Below are positions 1 through 6,466 of a stretch of DNA of 29,397 nucleotides, one piece after another. The DNA comes from a virus. The DNA lies in IMG/VR virus record IMGVR_UViG_3300025286_000091, positions 1 to 29,397 of that record; one strand, written 5' to 3'. Position 1 is the first letter of the stretch. Every line of letters begins with the position of its first letter. A model generated the notes under the pieces. That model was not told the DNA's origin and did not search any database. It was given only the letters and a program-made list of their open reading frames with translations. The position numbers were made by a program, and so were the translations under genes.

Positions 1-63
1 GCTAAGCCAGAAGAAAATAAAAAAATATCAGAAAATCCGGAGCAATTAAAAGAAAATAATTGA
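1..63 (+). CDS. 3' end of a truncated gene, unknown product
   Basis: Frame 1 is open from the window edge to a TGA at 61-63 and encodes a hydrophilic tail of 20 residues rich in Glu, Lys and Asn, ending KENN. The upstream part lies outside the window, so the product cannot be named. Such charged disordered tails are common in phage scaffold, DNA-binding and small accessory proteins. It is followed by about 120 nt without a gene and then by two small genes on the same strand. Confidence 0.5.
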   Translation, partial: AKPEENKKISENPEQLKENN

Positions 64-182
64 TTCTAGGCTTACTGCTACAGAACTCAAATTATCCATT
101 TTTAAGATTAAAATAATATCTTTTTTAGCTGTACTTTAGTAAAATATACTTAACAACTTAAACAATTAAAGGAGATTAAAAA

Positions 183-419
183 ATGTTTACTAAACAACAT
201 TTTATACAAATAGCTCAAATGCTAAAAAACGAAAGGTTAGCAATTCAACATTTATCAAATGATGATGTTTTCGGTTCTCAAGATTCATTCTTGGGATTAA
301 TTGATAATATTGAAAATCGATTAATTAATATCTTCATTCAGTCTAATGATAGATTTGATGTTGATAAGTTCAAAAAGGCAAGTCATTTGACTGAGGCAGA
401 GGAGGAGTTAGCAATATGA
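183..419 (+). CDS. Small phage protein of unknown function (78 aa)
   Basis: The gene starts with ATG after a good Shine-Dalgarno site (AAAGGAGA, 168-175) and overlaps the next gene by four bases (ATGA), so the two are probably translationally coupled. The predicted protein is soluble, mostly helical and has no membrane segment. The pattern MFTKQHF at the N-terminus and an Asn-x-Arg-Phe-Asp-x-x-Lys-Phe motif near residues 56-64 recall a small conserved phage protein I have seen in early regions of other phage genomes, whose function is not known. An early or accessory role is only an inference from its place outside the structural module. Confidence 0.75.
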   Translation: MFTKQHFIQIAQMLKNERLAIQHLSNDDVFGSQDSFLGLIDNIENRLINIFIQSNDRFDVDKFKKASHLTEAEEELAI

Positions 420-601
420 AATTATTAAACTACATTAAATTTAGACTACTAAAAAAATTAGATGTAACTTATTGTTGCGATAAATTATTTGGGTGGTCGT
501 ATGGTGGTTACAATCTAAAAACCAAGAGTGTATTTTGGAATAAATTAACTCAACAATTTATGTGTTCTAAATGTGTTAATTCTTTAGAGTGGAATAGTTA
601 A
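416..601 (+). CDS. Small cysteine-containing hypothetical protein (61 aa)
   Basis: It overlaps the previous gene by ATGA, and its Shine-Dalgarno site (GAGGAG) lies in the end of that gene. The product is basic and aromatic. It has a Cys-Cys pair near residues 20-21 and a Cys-x-x-Cys pair near 50-53, which together could bind one zinc ion. A rho-independent terminator follows directly, so this is the last gene of its transcript. I do not recognise the family. Confidence 0.65.
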   Translation: MKLLNYIKFRLLKKLDVTYCCDKLFGWSYGGYNLKTKSVFWNKLTQQFMCSKCVNSLEWNS

Positions 602-608
602 ATAAATT

Positions 609-648
609 ATAGCCTAGATTAATTAATATTTTTCTAGGCTATTTTCTT
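609..648 (+). terminator. Rho-independent terminator
   Basis: A perfect 10-bp stem (609-618 with 633-642, core TAGCCTAGA) encloses a 14-nt AT-rich loop and is followed by TTTTCTT. It lies 8 nt after the stop of the 416-601 gene and ends the left-hand transcript before the terminase promoter. Confidence 0.85.
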
Positions 649-745
649 GCTCAAATTCGCAACTATAAAAAACCCAATTTCGCAATAAGATAAATATAAC
701 AGTGTCCCTTAAATTCAACCTTCTTAATTTTCTATTAGTTCAAAG

Positions 746-775
746 TTGATATTAGTACCTAAAAAGTGAAATAAT
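746..775 (+). promoter_or_regulatory. Promoter candidate for the terminase transcript
   Basis: TTGATA (746-751) and AATAAT (770-775) match a sigma-70 promoter with an 18-bp spacer, five of six bases each. Initiation about seven bases downstream would be near 782, so the transcript would begin almost exactly at the polypyrimidine repeat. Confidence 0.5.
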
Positions 776-782
776 ATCTTTC

Positions 783-840
783 TTGCTTTCTTCTTCTTGC
801 TTTCTTCTTCTTGCTTTCTTCTTCTTGCTTTCTTTCTTTC
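783..840 (+). repeat. 14-bp polypyrimidine tandem repeat, about 4 copies
   Basis: Three perfect copies of TTGCTTTCTTCTTC (783-796, 797-810, 811-824) and a fourth that diverges after ten bases (825-840). Apart from one G per unit the strand is entirely pyrimidine. The 14-nt block CTTTCTTCTTGGGG at 836-849 recurs exactly at 897-910, and a related CTTTCTTTCTTAC lies at 927-939. A 14-bp period is not a codon multiple, which argues against selection as protein-coding sequence. Confidence 0.85.
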
Positions 841-989
841 TTCTTGGGGTGGTGACTATAATAAATAAGAGCAGGGCGATTAACAGTATATTCTTCCTTT
901 CTTCTTGGGGGGTGTGGCTTGGTGGTCTTTCTTTCTTACTTGATGAGTACTACTTCACAGATTTAAAATCTTATGTACAATATCTTAGT

Positions 990-2408
990 ATGGACACCAC
1001 TACGAGGGATAAGTTACTAGCTCAGATGCGCTTAAAGCCTACTGAGGCGCAGTTAACGATATTGGATGATGCTGCACGCTATAAGTTGGTAGCTGGTGGT
1101 ATAAGAGGTGGTAAGAGCAGATTGGCTGCTGCTTATCTTACTGTTAAGATTTTAGAGAGTATTGCGAATAAGACTGCTAATCCGGGTGATATATATTGGC
1201 TGGTTGCTGCTGATTATGAGAGAACCAGGGCAGAATTTAATTATATTGGTACTGATTTAAGTAACCTAGGCCTTTTGGGAGAGATGAGCAAGCCTATTAA
1301 CCCCGGAATTTTAAGATTAAATGTATGTGTATGTGGCGAAGCTAGGTGTAATCACGAAAGGATAGCTGTAAAGACCAAATCTGCTAGTGATTTTAAGAGT
1401 TTGGCTATGGAGGCTCCCAGAGGAATTGTGGCTTGCGAGGCATCTCAGTTGGATTTGGAGAGTTTTTGGAGGCTGGAGGAGAGATTGGTAGAGGCAAGAG
1501 GGTGGTTGATGCTTGAAGGTACTTTTGAAAGTAGCCTTGGATGGTATCCTGAGAAATATATACATTGGTCCTCTCCTGCTGTCCAGAACTCTGAAAACGT
1601 AAAGAGCTTCTCCCTCCCAACGTGGACTAATACGGAACTGTTTCCTGGTGGCAGGGAGGATCCTGAGATAGTTAAGCTGGAAAATACGCACAGCGAGTCG
1701 TGGTTTATGGAAAGATTTGCCGGTGTGCCTAGTCCTCCGAAGGGAAGGGTACACGAAATGTTTAGGAATGAGGTTCATATACAGGATGTGGACTTTGTAG
1801 AGGGTGTCCCTGTGTATGTCTGGGTGGATCCGGGATATTCGAGAGCTACGGATTCGGCTTATGCTGTGGAGTTTGCTCAGATTATTGACGGGCAGATCAG
1901 GGTATTTGATGAAATATACGAGCAGGAAAAGATCGGTCCTGAAATATGCCAGATAGCTATGACAAGAGCCTGGTGGAACAAGGCAGACAAGTACGGAGCC
2001 ATAGATCAGGCCGGTGCGCAGCATCAGGCAATGCCTTCTCAGGTTGAAGTGTGGCAGGAGCAGTCGGGATTGTATCTGCACCCGACTTATGTAAGAATTA
2101 TAGAAGGTGTTGAAAGATTCAATACGTTTTTAAAGATTGATCCTATTATGAAGGAACCCAAAATTGTTTTTTCACCTGACTGCAAAGGTGCGATAAGCGA
2201 ACTAGGAGGAGGCCCTAATCCCTTTAACGGACAGACCAAGGTTTACTCTTGGGCGACTGATCGTGAGGGCAACGTGCTAGGCACAACGCCCAGGGACAGG
2301 TATAATCACGCAGTAAAGGCTATAACTTATGGACTCATACACGAATTTGGTCACGCAAGGGAAGCAAGTTCCTATAGTCCGAGAGAACCATCAATATCAT
2401 ACTGGTAA
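990..2408 (+). CDS. terL: Terminase large subunit (DNA-packaging ATPase/nuclease)
   Basis: This is the motor that cuts concatemeric DNA and pumps it through the portal into the prohead. I chose the ATG at 990 (472 aa), because the upstream frame is low-complexity and the usual TerL opening (P-x-x-x-Q ... VAGGIRGGKS) follows about 20 residues after it. No clear Shine-Dalgarno site precedes this ATG. Visible motifs: Walker A GGIRGGKS (about residues 36-43), a Walker B-like GIVACEA with the catalytic Glu near 150, a coupling motif LMLEGTF, then an RNase H-like nuclease beginning WVDPGYS (Asp near 280), DEIYEQ (about 307) and a C-terminal NHAVKAITYGL helix. In that last motif a Lys stands where relatives often have the third acidic residue. 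Odd feature: a CxC-x4-CxH cluster (about 113-122) inside the ATPase domain could bind zinc. No small subunit is recognisable nearby. The portal gene follows after 3 nt. Confidence 0.93.
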   Translation: MDTTTRDKLLAQMRLKPTEAQLTILDDAARYKLVAGGIRGGKSRLAAAYLTVKILESIANKTANPGDIYWLVAADYERTRAEFNYIGTDLSNLGLLGEMSKPINPGILRLNVCVCGEARCNHERIAVKTKSASDFKSLAMEAPRGIVACEASQLDLESFWRLEERLVEARGWLMLEGTFESSLGWYPEKYIHWSSPAVQNSENVKSFSLPTWTNTELFPGGREDPEIVKLENTHSESWFMERFAGVPSPPKGRVHEMFRNEVHIQDVDFVEGVPVYVWVDPGYSRATDSAYAVEFAQIIDGQIRVFDEIYEQEKIGPEICQIAMTRAWWNKADKYGAIDQAGAQHQAMPSQVEVWQEQSGLYLHPTYVRIIEGVERFNTFLKIDPIMKEPKIVFSPDCKGAISELGGGPNPFNGQTKVYSWATDREGNVLGTTPRDRYNHAVKAITYGLIHEFGHAREASSYSPREPSISYW

Positions 2409-2411
2409 AAT

Positions 2412-4295
2412 ATGACAACTGAAAAAAGACTCACAGCTAAACAGATTGAGCAGCTTGTAACCGAGGAAAAGGAAAAGCCACAGTACCTTAAACTCAGGGA
2501 AAGGTGGGAGGCCGACTACAAGTATTACACTCTTGAAGAATATGATGCTGGAGAAGGCTACCAATCCTACACAAGCAACAAGCCAAGAACAACGGCAGAT
2601 AAAATTATCAGTTATTTGACTGAAGCAGCAATGACTGTACGGACCAGATACGACAGAAATGATCCAGAGAGCGCAGAATCTGGCACAACTTTAGAAAAAT
2701 TCATTCGTGGATGTATCCGTATGGGGGATGACAGACTAGCCTCAATGTTGTCCCCAACGCTGCAGGACCAGTTAGCCTGGTATATCGCAGTTAGAGGCTG
2801 GTATTGTGGCAGAGCTATGTTCAACAAGCAGGACAACGGCTCTATAAGGTGCGAAATAGAACCCTTTGATCCACTAAATGCAACCTGGAAGTTCGACAAC
2901 AACGGACTGAAATGGATAGCAAGATCACATTCGAGAACCCCTGATTTTATTAAGGATTCCTACGGAGTAAATATGGATTTTGCTCCAGGCGACTATGAAG
3001 CAGGAGTAGACGTACACGAATATATTGACAGACACACTAGAAGCGTAGTTGCAAACGGAAGATATCTAGTAAAACCAGAGAAACACGAAAATAAAAACCT
3101 AAATGGCGACTCTATAGTGCCTGCATTTATAGGATACGTTGGTCCCCAGCCATTTGTTCAGGGAGATTACTCAGGAGATAACGTATGGGGTGACGTTGGT
3201 GAAAGCGTATTTGCTCATATCAGAAGCCTTATAGACACACAGAACAAGTCAATGTCCGACTGGCAGACTTTGGTAAGGCGTGCAGTAAAACACCCTATGA
3301 TTTTAAGAAGCAGGGATGGAAATTTAAGATTAATGGATGATCCCTACAGGGAAGGAGCCAATATCTCTCTTAAAGACGGAGAAAATATGGAACTGGCACC
3401 TGAAATGAAACTTGTAGCTGATGCAGGAGCCTATATCGGTACTGTAAACAGCGAATTGCAGCAGGGAACCGTACCAGACATAGTATTTGGTGATATTCAG
3501 TTCCAGTTGTCAGGTCACGCAGCAAATATTTTAAGAGCAGGCGCACAACATCAGGTATCCCACAGGATGAAGGCCCTGGGTGGCGCAATGACACAGATAG
3601 CAAATATTTTAAGATACCAGTATCAGGGTGGAAGGTTCGGAAAATTGCAGTTTGACGGAATGATGGGAGAAACGCAAACCTATTTTGACGAGGAAATAGC
3701 ACCTGAAGATTTGAAAAAAGCAGGAAACCTAGAGATTATGTTTAAAAATTCTCTCGGAATGGAGGATCCTCAGAGGTTCTCAACAGCTCAGATGTTAAGG
3801 GAAGGCCCTGTACCACTAGCTCCGGACACTTATATCTGGAATGAAATACTGGATGTGGAAGATCCCGACAAGTGGAAGAAGGAAATCTTTGCACAGCAAG
3901 GTTCAAGGTCAGAACCCAAAGCTATCGCATTTAATATGTGGGAAGGCCTGCTTGAAAATCAAAGACCGGTTGAAGCTCAGTTCTATTTGGATCAGCTAAA
4001 AAGACAATATACCAATGAGCAAAGAGAAGAATATATAAGGAAACTACAATTTCAACAGGCGATAATGCAACTTCAACAGCAGCAAATGATGGCAGCACAG
4101 GGTATGCCTATGCAAGGTCAACCACAACAAGGTCAACCACAGCAAGGACCACCACAACAAAACCCAAGACCAAGTATGAATAATAACAACGGTGTTGTAA
4201 CAGGACCAGAAAGTGGGTATGATTTATTTAGAGGATCGCCTCCTCCAAACAACACTAGAGCGCCTGGAGAACCAAGACCGGGAGCAAGAGGATAG
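2412..4295 (+). CDS. Portal protein
   Basis: A 627-residue protein directly after terL, in the canonical place for the dodecameric head vertex through which DNA enters and leaves. The N-terminus is charged and helical. The central part has the mixed helix/strand pattern of podovirus-type portals, including a long segment with SLIDTQNKSMSDWQTLVRRA and a later helix-rich stem-like stretch. The C-terminal 80 residues are Gln/Pro-rich (MQLQQQQMM, then repeats of QGQPQ), probably disordered. There is no Shine-Dalgarno site in the 3-nt gap, so translation is probably coupled to terL. Its length fits short-tailed phage portals (about 500-730 aa). The call rests on position, size and overall sequence character rather than on a single motif. 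Confidence 0.85.
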   Translation: MTTEKRLTAKQIEQLVTEEKEKPQYLKLRERWEADYKYYTLEEYDAGEGYQSYTSNKPRTTADKIISYLTEAAMTVRTRYDRNDPESAESGTTLEKFIRGCIRMGDDRLASMLSPTLQDQLAWYIAVRGWYCGRAMFNKQDNGSIRCEIEPFDPLNATWKFDNNGLKWIARSHSRTPDFIKDSYGVNMDFAPGDYEAGVDVHEYIDRHTRSVVANGRYLVKPEKHENKNLNGDSIVPAFIGYVGPQPFVQGDYSGDNVWGDVGESVFAHIRSLIDTQNKSMSDWQTLVRRAVKHPMILRSRDGNLRLMDDPYREGANISLKDGENMELAPEMKLVADAGAYIGTVNSELQQGTVPDIVFGDIQFQLSGHAANILRAGAQHQVSHRMKALGGAMTQIANILRYQYQGGRFGKLQFDGMMGETQTYFDEEIAPEDLKKAGNLEIMFKNSLGMEDPQRFSTAQMLREGPVPLAPDTYIWNEILDVEDPDKWKKEIFAQQGSRSEPKAIAFNMWEGLLENQRPVEAQFYLDQLKRQYTNEQREEYIRKLQFQQAIMQLQQQQMMAAQGMPMQGQPQQGQPQQGPPQQNPRPSMNNNNGVVTGPESGYDLFRGSPPPNNTRAPGEPRPGARG

Positions 4296-4299
4296 ATAA

Positions 4300-6102
4300 A
4301 TGGCTTTATATACAGTCACATTAGACAATAACAGAACTTATGAAATTGAAGCAGACAGTCAAGCTGAAGCAACAAGATTAGCTAATGAAACTGCACAAGA
4401 ATCTGGAGCAAATGTTCTCTCAGTTTCATTTACGTCACAACCAGTAACAGCTCCAACTGGCCAGCCTAGTGTCTTGGATGCAGCAGACGAAGCATTGCCA
4501 CAACTTGCTGGAACGGCACCAACAGAAAAAATATATAATACTTCAGGTCCTATTGCTTTAAAAGGAACAGAATCAGAACCATATTTGCTAATTGGTGACA
4601 CAAAAATTGAAGCAACCCCATCAATGGGTAAATTCTATGAATATTTAGAAAATAGTTTGCCTAATAAATTACTTGGACAACTAGCTCCGATTGCAGTACA
4701 AGCTGGTAAAAAAATTGGCAAATTAACAATCGAAGGTCTAACAAATTCTCCGGCTTTTGGTCCATTCGTACAGCAAGCAGGAGAATCAGAACCAAATTTT
4801 TCAGGTTTTCTACAAAGAGCTATAGCAGAATCTATGGGGATGCAAGGTGGTTATGGAGCAGCAACTCCGGGATTTGCAGGAGGACCTGTGGATTATGGAG
4901 TAGCAACTCCGGGATTTGCAGGAGCTACAGGATTACCAGGCTATCCAGGAACTGCAGGAACGGCAGCAGACCTTGAAAATAGGTACGTTCAGGCAGGATT
5001 AGTACCGGGAACAGGCCCTATGTTCGATGTACCTCCTAATTTTGCAGCGCCAAGCGTGGCAGCGCCACCATCCGATTTCGCTGGACCACAACCTTATGGA
5101 CCAGCCATACCAGGTTTTGCAGCGCCACCATCCGATTTCGCTGGACCACAACCTTATGGACCAGCCATACCAGGTTTTGCAGCGCCACCATCCGATTTCG
5201 CTGGACCACAACCTTATGGACCAGCCATACCAGGTTTTGCAGGCCCAGGGGGAGCAGTTGTAACTCCACCGACAGTTGTAACTCCATCGTCAGTTGTACC
5301 TCCATCGGGAGGTGATCCTTTTATTTTACCACCCCCATCAGGAGGCTTTGTTTCTACTGCGCCAGCCAAAATGGTTCCTCCTGAAGGTCTAGCTACTGCA
5401 CAAGGACCATTGCCAACAGTACCAGATATTCCATTATCTGAACTGGATCCGTATGGAGCTTATCAGCGAGCATTGGGTTTAGGGAGCTTACCAATGACTA
5501 ATCCATACAGAAAATATTTAGAAAGAGATTGGACATATCAAGGTTTTCGTCTGCCTTATGAATTTGGAAGGGCATTTGACACAAAAGATATAAGTGGGCT
5601 AACCGATCCGAAGGGATTACCTGGTGAGGCACCTGGTTTTGGATCTTGGGTTCAGCAAGTTGGATCTCCACTAGCTGCAAGAAATTTAGCTGGATCGGTA
5701 TTTAGGAATGTAGTAGGTGGGGAAGCTGGTCCAGAATTTCAAAACGTATTAGGTGGTCCATACAGACAAGAGGCTCTTGATCCTGAAACTGGTATGCCTC
5801 GTATTCGTATTGATCCTGAAACTGGTGAGTCAATTCCAGGAATTGGAGCTTACCAGCCTAGAACTTGGGGGTTGTTAGATGAGCCTGAACAAACATTTTT
5901 AGGGCGATTAGCTGGGTTAGGCCATACTGCTTTACAAGGTAGAATGGGTAGCGCAGGTTATAATTTAATAAAGGATCTGCTTCCTGGCGTAAGTCAACTT
6001 TACAATCAATATTTCGATCAAGCACAACGTGGGCAACAGGTAGCTCCTAGTTTTGGAACTTATTTACAAGGCGCATACGGACTGAATCCGTATGGAGCTT
6101 AA
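4300..6102 (+). CDS. Pro/Gly/Ala-rich virion protein with 20-residue repeats (600 aa), unknown
   Basis: I do not recognise the whole protein. The first 45 residues (MALYTVTLDNNRTYEIEADS...) look like a small beta/alpha domain often seen at the start of phage virion proteins. Residues 63-70 are DEALPQLA, a motif shared with the 2098-aa protein two genes downstream. The middle (about 180-350) is low-complexity, with degenerate ATPGFAG elements followed by three identical 20-residue units (APPSDFAGPQPYGPAIPGFA). The last 60 residues resemble the C-terminus of the next gene's product. It lies between portal and scaffold with the 112-aa and 2098-aa genes; together they are plausible internal or ejection proteins. 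A Shine-Dalgarno-like AAGAGGAT precedes the ATG. Confidence 0.8.
   Translation: MALYTVTLDNNRTYEIEADSQAEATRLANETAQESGANVLSVSFTSQPVTAPTGQPSVLDAADEALPQLAGTAPTEKIYNTSGPIALKGTESEPYLLIGDTKIEATPSMGKFYEYLENSLPNKLLGQLAPIAVQAGKKIGKLTIEGLTNSPAFGPFVQQAGESEPNFSGFLQRAIAESMGMQGGYGAATPGFAGGPVDYGVATPGFAGATGLPGYPGTAGTAADLENRYVQAGLVPGTGPMFDVPPNFAAPSVAAPPSDFAGPQPYGPAIPGFAAPPSDFAGPQPYGPAIPGFAAPPSDFAGPQPYGPAIPGFAGPGGAVVTPPTVVTPSSVVPPSGGDPFILPPPSGGFVSTAPAKMVPPEGLATAQGPLPTVPDIPLSELDPYGAYQRALGLGSLPMTNPYRKYLERDWTYQGFRLPYEFGRAFDTKDISGLTDPKGLPGEAPGFGSWVQQVGSPLAARNLAGSVFRNVVGGEAGPEFQNVLGGPYRQEALDPETGMPRIRIDPETGESIPGIGAYQPRTWGLLDEPEQTFLGRLAGLGHTALQGRMGSAGYNLIKDLLPGVSQLYNQYFDQAQRGQQVAPSFGTYLQGAYGLNPYGA
5059..5242 (+). repeat. 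Perfect 60-bp in-frame tandem triplication
   Basis: Units 5059-5118, 5119-5178 and 5179-5238 are identical base for base, and a fourth begins and breaks off after four bases. Because 60 is a multiple of three, the repeat is phase-neutral and keeps four reading frames open, which creates several false ORFs on both strands. The lack of even synonymous differences points to recent slippage or recombination, unless it is an assembly artefact. Confidence 0.95.
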
Positions 6103-6118
6103 CTATAGGGAATAAAAT

Positions 6119-6457
6119 ATGGCGAATGGTGAAAACAACAATCCATTTCTAGCAAGTAATCCGTTTGTAGATTACCTAGAATCAAGTCCTGAAGGACAAT
6201 TCGGAATATTTCAATCTGTTGCACAACCTTTTGCTACTGAAAGAAGGAAAAGAGAAACAATATCTAACGTATTTCAACAAGCAAGAAACGAATTTTTAGG
6301 TGAACTCGCAAGTGCTGCAAGACAAGGTGAAACCCCATCTCTTACATTCTCAGAATTTTTAGACCAGTTTCCTACTTCACAAAGAATACAGCAACAAGCA
6401 GGATCCCCTTATACAAGGGCATTAGCACCTCCAACAAGATTTTTATACGGATTTTAG
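6119..6457 (+). CDS. Small putative virion protein (112 aa), unknown
   Basis: A 112-residue soluble protein between two probable internal virion proteins. Its ATG follows TAGGGAATAAAAT, a weak Shine-Dalgarno site. The N-terminus is Asn-rich (NNNPFLASNPF). Residues about 55-90 carry a pattern (RNEFLGELASAARQGETPS ... F-x-E-F-L) that resembles the C-terminus of the preceding 600-aa protein (YNQYFDQAQRGQQVAPSFG ... YL), suggesting a shared interaction module. The C-terminus ends in aromatic residues (RFLYGF). No known family is recognised. A role as a small head or ejection component is inferred from position only. Confidence 0.75.
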   Translation: MANGENNNPFLASNPFVDYLESSPEGQFGIFQSVAQPFATERRKRETISNVFQQARNEFLGELASAARQGETPSLTFSEFLDQFPTSQRIQQQAGSPYTRALAPPTRFLYGF

Positions 6458-6466
6458 GAGGCTCTT

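Larger units (their letters stand above)
602..989. other. 388-bp non-coding region before terL
   Basis: This stretch holds the terminator at 609-648, then about 100 bp of AT-rich sequence with no clear signal, a promoter candidate at 746-775, and a pyrimidine-rich repeat region at 783-939. An open frame with a TTG at 783 runs through it into terL. The translation is a Leu/Phe/Ser-rich product of the pyrimidine tract with no Shine-Dalgarno site, so I treat it as untranslated. The place before terL is where phages often keep a packaging (cos/pac) site; that function is inference only. Confidence 0.55.

Noticed and set aside
140-150. TAAAATATACT as a promoter for the first small gene
   Set aside because: The hexamers are plausible, but the surrounding sequence is so AT-rich and the -35 region so poor that I cannot separate it from background.
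1317-2081. 254-residue minus-strand frame opposite terL
   Set aside because: It overlaps the terminase motifs completely, has no ribosome-binding site and gives a composition unlike a folded protein.
5059-5242. CRISPR-like repeat pattern
   Set aside because: The 60-bp units are directly adjacent, with no unique spacers, and lie in a coding frame.
4999-5305. Repetitive open frames in other frames and on the minus strand over the 60-bp triplication
   Set aside because: They exist only because the repeat unit is a multiple of three and stop-free in several frames; the plus-strand 600-aa frame is the coding one.
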